Positions 29,296 to 39,924 of a DNA stretch of 64,000 bases are shown here, one piece after another. The DNA is from Plasmopara viticola. Lineage: Eukaryota > Oomycota > Peronosporomycetes > Peronosporales > Peronosporaceae. Under the pieces are notes generated by a model. It was given only the letters and a program-made list of their open reading frames with translations. It was not told the DNA's origin and searched no databases. The stretch is from positions 1 to 64,000 of the forward strand of contig MBPM02000166.1 of NCBI GenBank assembly GCA_001695595.3, in the 5' to 3' direction. Position 1 is the stretch's first letter. Each line of letters begins with the position of its first letter. The translations under genes were made by a program, and so were the position numbers.

Positions 29296-29844
29296 CTTCT
29301 TACCATTTTATACTGCTTCTTCACGTATATTTGGTCAGAGCAATTGAGTAAGCTATTCGCCGCTCATTTTATAATCTATTTGTCATGCACTTGTCTTGTG
29401 GTGGTTTGTGGTGGGGCGCATACTGTTCGATTGGTGCGCACGGCACCTTCACACACGGTATGACTGTCTGTTGGAAGAAGAAAGCCTAACGCCAGGACTA
29501 TGCAAGTAAGCTATTGCAATCGTGATGGTGGTTAGCATCGAAGACGTTAGAAAGGGGTGACAGCTCGTTTTCTCTGTGATCTAAAAAGTCATCTCCTTCG
29601 CATGGTATCATTTTCTCAAACTTGTACGTATATACATCCTCGAACTTGACATGCCGACCAAAAAAAGAATCAATGCATCTAGCTGCTATTGGGCGGCCGC
29701 TTTCGAGTGTTTTTTTAGCGTACTACGCTTTGTGTCATGTGCTATACTTTAATGTGTCGCACGAGCGATTTGCATGACTATGGTGGTATGCTTGAGTAAG
29801 GGTGGAAAAAGTTTGTAATCAGTGTATCAGTTAACAGCCAGGGA

Positions 29845-29861
29845 TGACAGCTTGGCCGAGT
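29845..29861 (+). repeat. Left target-site duplication of LINE-B
   Basis: TGACAGCTTGGCCGAGT: the base before tRNA-Ser plus nucleotides 1-16 of the gene. The leading T could instead belong to LINE-B, making the duplication 16 bp. Confidence 0.93.
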
Positions 29862-29872
29862 TCAAGTAGTGT

Positions 29873-29886
29873 GTATTACTTAATAC
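29873..29886 (-). other. 3'-terminal hairpin of LINE-B
   Basis: GTATTA-CT-TAATAC, a perfect inverted repeat starting 11 nt from the element 3' end. It has the same position and 2-nt loop as the LINE-A hairpin despite different flanks. Confidence 0.6.
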
Positions 29887-30578
29887 GACTTCCACTTCTC
29901 TATGCCTACGTCGTTTAACTAATATACAATCTACTACCTGTCTACAGGTTAACTTGAGGCTTTCTTTTAATCGTTTGGTGTGACAAGCACTTTGATCGGC
30001 TGGATAGAACTGATTGATTTTAATTCACAATCCTTCACCGGGACCAGTATTTCTGTTGGTTTCGCGGATATCCACTTGGACGTGATAGTTGACCTACCTA
30101 GCAAAGTATTGACCTCCCATGTACAGTTCGAAGCCTTGTCCATCGTTGCGGGAAGCGAAGCCGGTGTTCCAGCTCTCGGTCCGCTGCAGACACGCCTGCT
30201 TAGAACGGTCAACCACTATCTCCACAACAGAATTCGGGCTCGAGCCGCCCGTCGCCCTTTCGGGCCCTGGCGACGACCCTCTAGTCTCCGAAACTGAAGT
30301 GGAGAAGTGGAGGCTCACTCTTTGGACGCGCAGCCCTGATGCAGCGCCTCGACCACAGGGTCCTCTACCGCAGCAACTGGATTGAGAGTCAGGCTCAGGC
30401 CGCCCGTCACCCTTTCGGGCCCTGGCGACGACCGTCTAGTCTCTGACCTCAATCCAGTCGTCTTGGTCGGGAGGGCCTGGCTGGTTGCCGGTTGAGTTCA
30501 TCCTGGCTACTTGGGGCTTGATCGGCTTGACTTGGGTACTTGGAGGAAAATTGGAAAGTGAGGATGTGTGTTATGAGG

Positions 30579-30660
30579 CACAAAATCACCTCTATATCTT
30601 ATCCCCTCCGAAAATCGATCACAAAATCACCTCTAGATCTTATCCCCTCCGAAAATCGAC
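30579..30660 (-). repeat. 41-bp tandem duplication in LINE-B 3' UTR
   Basis: Two adjacent copies, each beginning CACAAAATCACCTCTA; they differ at TATATC/TAGATC and at the last base. Confidence 0.9.
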
Positions 30661-30850
30661 GCTCTTAAAATAATATTCTGACCTGTCAGACTTATCCCCC
30701 GTCTAAGCCGATCACTTCGGGACATGATATTCTGTAAAATTCATATACAGTATCACAGGTAAACCGAAATTTTGGCCAATTTTGGAGCCGAATTGAGTCC
30801 GCCGGCGAAAAGAAACGGCTGAGGCGAAGTGTTGGTAGAAGTAGGGACGG

Positions 30851-33674
30851 CTACAGGAAACGCACAGCAAACAGCGGAGCGTTGGTGCGCATAAAGGCAC
30901 CCATCGAGCGAGAGCATCGGAGCCGGGTCAGCACAGAATGGAGCGATGCTTGCTGGTCTTCGTCGTACACCCTACGTTTGCATGCACGCACGTGGGCACT
31001 AAGTGTGGTGTACACGACCCGGAGCGCAGGCACCAGAGGCAAAAGCTCACGCTGGCGGAACAATCCGTCATTGCGCACTGTCCACAGCAAGTGGAGCGTG
31101 ATGCAACGTGTGATCTGCCACAGATCATGCACCACGGCGGCATGGTTGTGCCAAGCGGATGTAAGGGCTGGTGGGCGACCAAGGGCGATGTCGAGCCATG
31201 TCGGTGTGGTGACAAAGAAAGCTGACCAGTCCGAAACAGAACTGGCCATAGCTCGGCTGGTAGAACGCACTCAAAGAACAGGTGCCGTCTGTTTCCACTG
31301 CGTTGCATCCGCTGCGTACGCAGTAGATGATGCCAGGATGCGCCTCGCGCAGAAAAGAGAATCGTGAACGCACTGGCAACAGACGGAAGGCGAGTCGGAA
31401 TTGCAGATCTTCGTATACAGGAAGCAGCAGCCGACGTAAACGCTTGGACTGTTCCACGAAAACTTTGATGTCGATTGTTGTGGCGTGCTCATCGTGCAGC
31501 TGGATTGGGTGTGGCTTCGTGGGCGTGGGGATCTTCCACACAAGCAGGAGCAACTGGGAACGTGGTACTAATGGCGCAACACAGACGCGTTCCCCCACGC
31601 GCACGCCAACGTATGGTGCAGTGGGACACACCCAGGCCACGCCTGGAGGCGGAAGCGGTGTATTGGCGCATAGATCCCGTAGTCGCTCGAAGACTTGTGT
31701 GGCTTCGTGATGCAGGCGTCGGAGCCACTGGTACTGCTGGTACACAGGGACTGACGTGAGCCGGTAGTCAATGTGTCCGCGCGCAAACGCGTCAGCATCC
31801 GGCCATGCACCGCCAGCGTTCAAGAAGTCAGCAAGACACCGAAGTTTGAAAGTTGTTGCGGTGTGCTGGCGGTAGCTGCGCTGGGGTTCGGCAACCATGC
31901 AAAGACTACGCCGCTGTACTTTTGAGCTGCTAACACGGGCGGCGAGTTCAAACTGGAAATCAGCGTCGGCGTGGAACCAAATCGGTTGGTTCAGCACATA
32001 GCCGAGGCGGGCGAGGGGGGCGAGGTCTCGCCATGTGACTTCCCACTTGGTCATATACCATAGACGCCAGACTTGGCGCCACCACTGTGACAACACATCC
32101 CACCGCAGCAGAGCGCCGTGGCGCATGGGGCTAACCGTAAGATAGTCGAGAGGACGCCGGGGACCCCAAGTGGGCAACACAAGCGACAGAAGCACGACTC
32201 CTGGTGTGGTCCAGTTACATTGGGACGAGGTCGACGCAGCGATGAACTGGAGCAGCACGCTGAGCTTTTGACGCTTGAGTGAGGCTTCGATGCTGGGTAC
32301 TGACAGACCACCGTCGGAGCGAGGTTGATACAGAAACTCCTTGGGAATCAGCTGGACGTGTTTGGCGTTGCGTTCGTAGCGACGTGCAAGTACAAAGCGG
32401 TTGAGCGTGGACTGCCACTGCTTAACGATCCGCTGCGGGATTGGCACATGCACAGTGTAGTGCCACAACCGAGAAAGCACCATTGTTAGCGCAACCAGCA
32501 GGCGTCCTCGCAAGGTGCGAGCGCGACGAAACCATTGGAGAAAACCTTCGTAGAATCGCCTGTCCAAGAGCTCTATGATGGCGTTTTCAACAGGATCCTG
32601 ACCAAACAGGATGCCCAGAAACTTGACCGTCTCACCACGCTGGAGCAACTTGACACCAGGAAAACAAGGAGGGTTTGTCCGTCGGTTTAGAGGCATAAGC
32701 ACGCATTTGGCATAGTTGAGCTTGGCTCCGGAGCCATCGCAGTACAGCTGAACCAGGCCAAGCTGTGCCTGGATGCCGGACACCGAGCCAGAGAGCAACG
32801 TTGTGTCATCAGCAAAAAAGACGCTGGTGGCGGTGTGGTCTTCGGTGAGGCAAACACCATGCTCTTCATGCTGTCGGAGCAGGTTCCCCAGTGGCTCGAT
32901 AGCCATAAGAAACAGCAGCGCTGAGAGTGGGTCGCCTTGCTTGACTCCTCTTGTGGGGAAAAACGGCGGCTGGATGTGACCGTTGAGCAAGAGGTGTGCT
33001 TGTGGGGCGGTGTAAAGCAACCTCGCCCAGTTGGTGAAGGCGCCGCCGCAACCCATGCGATCGAGCACTTGAAACATGTAGTCCCAGTCGACCCGATCGT
33101 ACGCCTTCTCGAAATCGAGAAACAAAGCGTAGGCTTCTTCGTCGCGTGCAGTCGTGAGGTCTTGCAGATCGGCCATGAACCGCACATGATGATGAAGAGA
33201 CCGACCCTTGACGAACGCCTTCTGGTCGGTGTGTATAAGTTCAGGAAGGCAGTGCTGGAGGCGGTAGGTCAAGACCTTGGATAACGCCTTCACGTCAACG
33301 CCAATGAGCGAGATCGGCCGAAAGTTTCCGGGGTCGTCACGCGAGCCTTTCTTGTGCAACATGCACACAGCCGACTTGCGCTGGGAAGGGAGGAGCTCAC
33401 CTCGTGCCAACTGATAATTGAACACTATGCTCAGACATTCCCCGAAAACGTCGGGCGCGACCTGATAGAAGCCAGCTGTGAGACCGTCCATGCCAGGCGC
33501 GGAGTTGGTCTTCATATGCTTGAGCGCGTCAGCAAGATTGGCTCCGGAAATCGGGGCGTTGAGACGGTCTTGTTCATCGGTTGTTAGACGCTTGTCAATC
33601 GTGTTCAACAGCTTTCGTCGGCTGCTGGGATTGATGGGTGGTAATGGTCCGGCAGGATTGGCAGCATCGCCCAT
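30851..33674 (-). pseudogene. LINE-B reverse transcriptase frame, two C-terminal frameshifts
   Basis: The main frame, 849 codons from ATG 33674 (MGDAAN), holds an intact RT domain: LDFEKAYD (186-193), QGDPLS (246-251), FADD (287-290). At the CCHC finger (CVRSGCNAVET...HLFFEC) one base is lost near 31288, and a second loss near 31235 moves homology into a third frame that ends at 30851. With both repaired in thought, the C terminus parallels LINE-A to its end. Homology extends upstream of the ATG (NPADIS...HWG). Confidence 0.87.
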
Positions 33675-34990
33675 GATACAACCCCAGTGGGCCCGAAAGC
33701 ATGCTGAGATGTCCGCTGGGTTTTGCGAGATGTCGCCGCTGGAGTCCGAACTTGTTCAATGCTGACCCGTCGGAGTGATGGGTCGATCGGACGGAAGAAG
33801 TACGTGGAAGACGTCTCGGCCTTCTGAACTTTAAAGTCAAAGGCCGAGTCTTGGTTGTAGCAGCGAGACCGGGTCACGCAGTCGCGGTATGTGTCTAGTG
33901 CAGCTCGAAAGGCCTCTTGGGAGGTTGCGTCTCGCTTGTTATGGTACCGCATTGCTGCTTGATCTAGCGTGATTTGTGCGGCTGTAATGGCGACGTCGTT
34001 TTGGCTGCGTAGCTTACGTTGGAGGGCCTGTAGCTGGCGCCGCATAAATTTCTTCCACTGCTCCCAGACTTTGCCTGGGTTCGATGCAGTCTGGAGATTC
34101 TCGAGCACCTGTCGGGCTTCACCACAGATGGCATCGACAACATCGGAGTACTCAAGAAGATACTCCGGAAAGCGCCAGTAGCCATATCCGTGGAGTTGAG
34201 ACACCGAGCGCAAGGTTACTGTGTGCGCCAGGTGGTCACCAGCACCTTTGGGCTCAAAGTACTTAGAGTCGCCGTACAACGCGTTGCAGAAGTCTTCCGA
34301 CAACATAGCATAGTCAAGTCGGTTCTGCCTCGGCTGGGGGCCAGTGTATATGCGCTCGTCTTGGTGGTGGATCCGCCAGGCATCTACGACACCTAGCTGG
34401 CTCAGCCAGCTCATACAAGCGCTGCGGCCCGGGCGAGCAAGCAAGCGTGGCTGGGATGAGTCGAGGCTGGGGTTCAGCGGCGTGTTCAAATCGCCGAGGA
34501 CTATGTGCGTTGCATTGTCCTCAAAGCGGTCCACTGGAAGATGGTTGAAGAACACAGCTTTTTCGTGGTCGTCCACCGGCGAGTACACATTGTGGATGTA
34601 CACAGGTGCACTGACGACCACCAATCGAACAACTAGATAGCGTCCCGGACAGTCAGCTCGCGAAGCTCTTCGGCCGCATCGAAGCCTGGAAAGTCGTAGC
34701 GAAGCACAGTGAGCACTCCGCCAGATCGGTGTGTTGTCTGTGTGGCACTGACTGCACCAGGGTCGCTGACGAATAGCTTGTGCCTGAAACGGGCCTGAAG
34801 GTTAAATTTGAAGGTGTCAAGATGGTGGCAATCGCGGAATTTGGTCTCCTGGATGCAAGAGAGGCTGTGCTTCTCGAGCAAATTCTCGATTAGTAGGTGC
34901 CGTTTTTCTTGATCCCGTTGGTATTAACGGTCAGCAAGCTGACTTCTTGCCACGAGACCTCGGGTGCGTCCACGCGTGGGACCACCTTAG
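33605..34990 (-). pseudogene. LINE-B APE-type endonuclease frame, two frameshifts
   Basis: Motifs are NTNGIKKN, then IQETKF in a frame at 34633-34881, and NVYSPVD, GDLNTP, RLDYAML and GDHLAH in a frame at 33605-34624. One base is missing near 34900 (coding strand GGCACC after AAAAAC) and another near 34647 (GTCCGGG where LINE-A has GTGCCGGG). All catalytic motifs survive, so the breaks are recent or artefactual. The N-terminal residues overlap the end of ORF1 (AKVV... as in LINE-A AKVG). The -1 relation to the RT frame at 33718-33730 is the same as in LINE-A. Confidence 0.85.
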
Positions 34991-37574
34991 CACCTTAAGG
35001 CGAGCGGTCCAGTCACAAGCACAGACTGACCGTCGACTTGCTGGAGCTGGAGCACATCCGCGTTCTCTGGGAAGTAATGGCCGCAGTCACGAAGGTACTC
35101 GAGGTCTTCGAGTATATCCCCTTGCCACTGGACTGCTTCCCAAATCTTGAAGCAGTGTGTGCCGATCTCGGAGCGAAGCAGGACCAACAACATATTGGGG
35201 TGAAGAAGACGTCGGTTGTGCGCTGGTATCCAAGGCACCGACCACCCGGTCAGACGCTGGAGCCAGTAGTCCTTTTCAAAGATCTGGGGCGCTGTGCACA
35301 TCAACATCAACTCAAAGAGGGACAGCGCCCTAGTCGCACGCACAATAGTTGGTGTGTCCGGGTTGTTCCACCACTGGGCAACGCATCGGAATACACCGTC
35401 ACGCGTCTTAGGCACCTTGGTGCCGAGATACTTGGCCCACTTGCGAGCGAACGTATTCGTTTCGGTGTTGTCGGTCGCGCTTAAGATGCGATTGATCATG
35501 TGAAGCTGGGCCAGCTCGGTGACGCTGGGGCTCAGCTCACGCATCTCACGCAAGAGCGCGGTGTTAAACGCCATTGGAGCTTTAACGGACCCCATGAACG
35601 TCAGCGTGTCGGGGTTGTTCGTCGTGCGAAGCGACTTGCGAAGGCCACTCACCATGGTGTCGGCGGCGGCCAAGCGATCCGGAAGCAGCTGGAGATCGGC
35701 TGTCTGTTCAGTAGCCTCCATCTCGCTGACAATCTCTTGGATTGGAGTAGGCTCTTTGGTTTTCACCACTCTGGTGTGGTGTTTGGTCAGAAAGTGACTG
35801 GCTTCTTTGCTGTCAGTCAGGTTGCGCGGCGCCTGCACCTTGCGTGGCACAATTTGAAACCGTGGGATCTCGACCTCATCGAGCGTTGCTGGGCAGCAGT
35901 CAAACTCGACCTCGACATTGCTGAGCACGTCGAAATAGTTGCTTGTCGTGACGCCGGTGAGAGGTTTCGGACGAGATTTCATCAGCATATTGGCAAAGTC
36001 TTCATCAGCACGAGAACGTTTGCCTTTGCGTTTGCCACCGACCCTGGGCACCAACTCAGATTGGGCAGTCGGTGGTGGTGGGAGCAAGAGCAACGGAGAC
36101 GATGTCGGGCTGCTTGGTGGCGACACGACTTGGGAGCCTGCAGTGCTTAGGGACAGCTCACTAGGCTCTAAGGTATCAGTCGGTGCTGCAACGATAGCAG
36201 TGGTCGCGGCAGAGTCTTCACGGATCGATCGTTGGAGCGACGTTTCCTGCACGCCACGACGTACCACGGCAGCATAAGATGGCTGCGACGGGCATTTATC
36301 TGGCCGCCTTTGGCTAGTGTTGGAGGATGGACCACCGTCTCTAGCTAAGTCGAGCGCGTGGATTGAGCGTTGACCGAACGACATGCGTTGGGTTGGAAAC
36401 GGAGCGTTTTTTGTGTGTACTGGGTAAATGCGTCCAGCAAAAACGAGCTGGTCGCACACAGTACCACTTATCACGAGCTCCGGAGGGCAATGGCTAGAGC
36501 GGAAGTACACACGCCAAGTGGCGGTGGTGATCACCGCGTCCAGATTTACATCGCGGAAAGTGCCGTAGATCGGCTGCGTACCGAGCTCGAAGAAGCGTTT
36601 CAACATGAGATCAGCATCGAAGTCACTGTCGACACTTGACACATCAATAAAGAAGCGGTCGGCAAGGATGTCAAACCCGCCGAATCGGTACCTGCCTCCG
36701 AGGATCTTGACTTCCTGGCCAGCAAGACTCTGGCAGGCTTCTTTCGTCTTCACCTTGACGCGGATGTTGCCGCCGGGAGCTTTGGTCAGCTGACCTAGTT
36801 GCTGCTGGTCGATTTGCTGTTGTACGACAGGGTTGCCCTGGTCCTTGAGCAACGACGCGAGGATTTTGCTTGGTGCAGTGCGCTGGAAGGCGTGTCCAGT
36901 CTCGATGACCATTACATAGCGTGCACGAGGCAGCGCGTATGGACGAGCTCGGTCAATCGAGGCGGCGAGTTGGCTCCAATCGCCTCCGGCTTCATAAAGA
37001 GCATCAATGGTTTCGATGTCCATCGCCTTGGGGCGGGGCATCTCGACACGCGGCGGGGCGGGTGCCTCAACGTTGTCGCGGCGGATCTCCGTAGAACGTT
37101 GAAGCAGGGCACGAAGCGTTGGCATGCGCGTTGGTGCGCTCGCAGTCGAACGCGTGCGAGTTGCTGCGGTTTGCGGGAGAGCACTGGCGTTAGTTGGTGG
37201 CGTATATTGGCGTGTGTCGCTGTTGGGCTGCACATCTTCCACAAAATCCTGCGAAGCAGGTGGCTTGTGCGCAGGCGTGACCCGCAGCTGCACGATCATG
37301 CCATCACTTGTTTCGTGCGAGGCTTGCGACACAGAACCAGCGTTACTACCCTGGTCGTGCATAAACACGAAGCTTCGATGGAACCGTGAATCCCACCGGC
37401 ATCTGGGTTGTTGGGTACGGACCCAGCTGAACTGTCGCTTGGTAGGGTTGCGGAACCTTCTATAGGCGATGGGTCGTGGGTACGTGCGGGGGAAGATGGG
37501 CGTAGAATCAGCTCACCCATCTCACAATCAGCTTGCGCTGACTCTAAGAAAGGGCAACTGGCTTCGGTGTCCAT
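34987..37574 (-). pseudogene. LINE-B ORF1, RNA-binding-like protein, one frameshift near its start
   Basis: A frame of 793 codons (34987-37368) covers nearly the whole protein. An upstream frame starting at ATG 37574 supplies about 65 more N-terminal residues, giving about 860 aa, the length of LINE-A ORF1. The join near 37368 needs a -1 shift, consistent with one lost base. The same blocks as LINE-A are seen: GGDWSQLA, ARPYALPRARYVMVI, GGNIRVKVKT, a FFIDVSSVDSD...TWRVYF block, and WIPAHNRRLLHPN near the C terminus. The middle is rich in Pro, Ser and Thr and probably disordered. No zinc knuckle seen. Confidence 0.82.
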
Positions 37575-37663
37575 TGGGGGAAAGGCTTGCTTGGGTGCTT
37601 GAGAAACTGGATACTTCGAAACTTGACTTGGTCGACTTGAGCACGACGAGGCAAATTGAGAAG

Positions 37664-37680
37664 TGACAGCTTGGCCGAGT
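37664..37680 (+). repeat. Right target-site duplication of LINE-B
   Basis: Identical to 29845-29861; it forms the 5' end of the complete tRNA-Ser at 37665-37745. Confidence 0.93.
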
Positions 37681-37745
37681 GGTTAAGGCGTTAGCCTGCT
37701 AAGTTAATGGGGTAACCCGCGTGAGTTCGAATCTCACAGCTGTCG
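37665..37745 (+). tRNA. tRNA-Ser(GCT), rebuilt beside LINE-B
   Basis: Consensus sequence. Nucleotides 1-16 are the right copy of the LINE-B target duplication; the left copy is at 29845-29861. The 5' flank is the LINE-B 5' end instead of spacer A. Confidence 0.97.
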
Positions 37746-37946
37746 CATTATTACAATTTATGTCAGTCAGCCAATGACCTTTTCATTTGCCTTCCAAACA
37801 TTCAAGCTTTTTGCCCATCGAGTAGGTTTGCCCATCGGATGACATGCGCTTAATTCGGGACAAACCGAGATGCTCTTTATGAAAGTGAGTTGGGATCTGA
37901 GGTCCAAGCACGCGATTTGAAGCTTTTTTTATGCATCGCTCAATAG

Positions 37947-38051
37947 GATTATTTTGGTGATCAGCCGTACAAGTTAAAGCGGTACAGATAGTATTAGCGC
38001 GGCCCTGTGCAAGGACTTTACGCATTAACGAGAAGTATTGCACTTTCATTT
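37947..38051 (+). ncRNA. U6 snRNA-like sequence
   Basis: Core ACAGATAGTATTAGC with AAGTTAAAGC. Confidence 0.6.
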
Positions 38052-38320
38052 GGATTTGAAGCCATGACTCGGCTCGTTGTCATCTTTCATGTCAGCTCAA
38101 TTACAGTAGACATCGTTTGTTATCTAAATTAATTAGCGAGGTGAGGCTTGTGTTAGTTCTATACATACCAGCTGTTGTTGCTGTAACGCATAAGTGTTAT
38201 TTCTTACGCGCACCGCAACTAATGTAGAGACATTATGATGCTAATAGACCCACTGCGCTTTTGTTTGCGCTTGAACTTGCGTGTATTATTAGTTGTGTGT
38301 AAGCTACCTACGGTTGCCAC

Positions 38321-38392
38321 GCCCCTATAGCTCAGTGGTAGAGCACTCGCTTCGTAAGCGAAAGGTCGGTGGTTCGATCCCGCCTGGGGGCT
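38321..38392 (+). tRNA. tRNA-Thr(CGT)
   Basis: Consensus sequence, first tRNA-Thr after LINE-B. Confidence 0.96.
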
Positions 38393-38940
38393 CTTCTTAC
38401 CATTTTATACTGCTTCTTCACGTATATTTGGTCAGAGCAATTGAGTAAGCTATTCGCCGCTCATTTCATAATCTATTTGTCATGCACTTGTCTTGTGGTG
38501 GTTTGTGGTGGGGCGCATACTGTTCGATTGGTGCGCACGGCACCTTCACACACGGTATGACTGTCTGATGGAAGAAAAAGCCTAACGCCAGGACTATGCA
38601 AGTAAGCTATTGCAATTGTGATTGTGGTTAGCATCGAAGACGTTAGAAAGGGGTGACAGCTCGTTTTCTCTGTGATCTAAAAAGTCATCTCCTTCGCATG
38701 GTATCATTTTCTCAAACTTGTACGTATATACATCCTCGAACTTGACATGCCGACCGAAAAAAGAATCAATGCATCTAGCTGCTATTGGGCGGCCGCTTTC
38801 GAGTTTTTTTTAGCGTACTACGCTTTGTGTCATGTGCTATACTTTAATGTGTCGCACGAGCGATTTGCATGACTATGGTGGTATGCATGAGTAAGGGTGG
38901 AAAAAGTTTGTAATCAGTGTATCAGTTAACAGCCAGGGAT

Positions 38941-39021
38941 GACAGCTTGGCCGAGTGGTTAAGGCGTTAGCCTGCTAAGTTAATGGGGTAACCCGCGTGA
39001 GTTCGAATCTCACAGCTGTCG
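38941..39021 (+). tRNA. tRNA-Ser(GCT)
   Basis: Consensus sequence, just upstream of the damaged zone; last copy followed by the T4 run. Confidence 0.97.
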
Positions 39022-39258
39022 CATTATTACAATTTATGTCAGTCAGCCAATGACCTTTTCATTTGCCTTCCAAACATTCAAGCTTTTTGCCCATCGAGTA
39101 GGTTTGCCCCGTTTCATTTGCCTTCCAAACATTCAAGCTTTTTGCCCATCGAGTAGGTTTGCCGGATGACATGCGCTTAATACAAACCGAGATGCTCTTT
39201 ATGAAAGTGAACCGGGATCTGAGGTAAGCACGCATTTGAATTATGCATCGCTCAATAG

Positions 39259-39354
39259 GATTATTTTGGTGATCAGCCGTACAAGTTAAAGCGGTACAGA
39301 TAGTATTATCCCTGTCAAGGACTTTATTTAACGAGAAGTATTGCAGTTTCATTT
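39259..39354 (+). pseudogene. U6-like sequence with several deletions
   Basis: Lies in the damaged zone: the AGC triad and GGCC are lost (ATTATCCCTGTCAAGG) and the ACGCAT segment is shortened. Confidence 0.65.
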
Positions 39355-39626
39355 GGATTTTGAAGCCATGACTCGGCTCGTTGTCATCTTTCATGTCAGC
39401 TCAATTACAGTAGACATCGTTTGTTATCTAAATTAATTAGCGAGGTGAGGCTTGTGTTAGTTCTATACATACCAGCTGTTGTTGCTGTAACGCATAAGTG
39501 TTATTTCTTACGCGCACCGCAACTAATGTAGAGACATTATGATGCTAGTAGACCCACTGCGCTCTTTGTTTGCGCTTGAAACTTGCGTGTATTATTAGTT
39601 GTGTGTAAGCTACCTACGGTTGCCAC

Positions 39627-39664
39627 GCCCCTATAGCTCAGTGGTAGAGCACTCGCTTCGTAAG
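39627..39664 (+). pseudogene. tRNA-Thr, 3'-truncated
   Basis: The consensus runs from position 1 through the anticodon loop (TTCGTAAG), then jumps straight into spacer B sequence (TCAGTCAGCC). The 3' half with the B box, spacer A and tRNA-Ser are deleted. Confidence 0.92.
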
Positions 39665-39822
39665 TCAGTCAGCCAATGACCGTTTCATTTGCCTTCCAAA
39701 CATTCAAGCTTTTTGCCCATGAGTAGGTTTGCCCATCGGATGACATGCGCTTAATTCGGGACAAACCGAGATGCTCTTTATGGTGAAGGGATCTGAGGTC
39801 TTTGAAGCTTATGCATCGCTCA

Positions 39823-39924
39823 ATTTTTTTGGTGATCAGCCGTACAAGTTAAAGCTACAGATAGTATTAGCGCGGCCCTGTGCAAGGACTTTACGCATTA
39901 ACGAGAAGTATTGCACTTTCATTT
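39823..39924 (+). pseudogene. U6-like sequence, damaged 5' end
   Basis: The 5' stem-loop strand is replaced by a T run and GCGGT is lost before ACAG (AAAGCTACAG); the 3' two thirds are normal with AGC. Confidence 0.6.

Larger units (their letters stand above)
25390..29861 (+). repeat. Tandem array block 2, between LINE-A and LINE-B
   Basis: Three complete units and part of a fourth, period 1,277-1,278 bp, of the left sequence subfamily. The last partial unit already shows a right-type signature near 29660 (an AAAAAAAGAATC stretch instead of the left-type form), so the change of subfamily begins just before LINE-B. Confidence 0.96.
29862..30850 (-). other. LINE-B 3' UTR with internal repeats
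   Basis: No gene. It contains a terminal hairpin, a second palindrome at 29936-29949 (ACCTGT-CT-ACAGGT), a 45-bp direct repeat at 30244-30288 and 30399-30443 differing at two positions, and a 41-bp tandem duplication at 30579-30619 and 30620-30660 differing at two positions. Confidence 0.8.
29862..37663 (-). mobile_element. LINE-B, full-length L1-like retrotransposon in a tRNA-Ser gene
   Basis: 7,802 bp on the minus strand with the same plan and nearly the same length as LINE-A, but diverged throughout and visibly more GC-rich in its genes. It is bounded by a 17-bp duplication of tRNA-Ser. The 5' terminus ACTTCTCAATTTGCC matches LINE-A, with an 89-nt 5' UTR. Five single-base losses disrupt the frames (near 37368, 34900, 34647, 31288, 31235), so this copy looks inactive unless some are sequencing errors. 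Its target is the point in tRNA-Ser homologous to the LINE-A target in tRNA-Thr. Confidence 0.93.
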
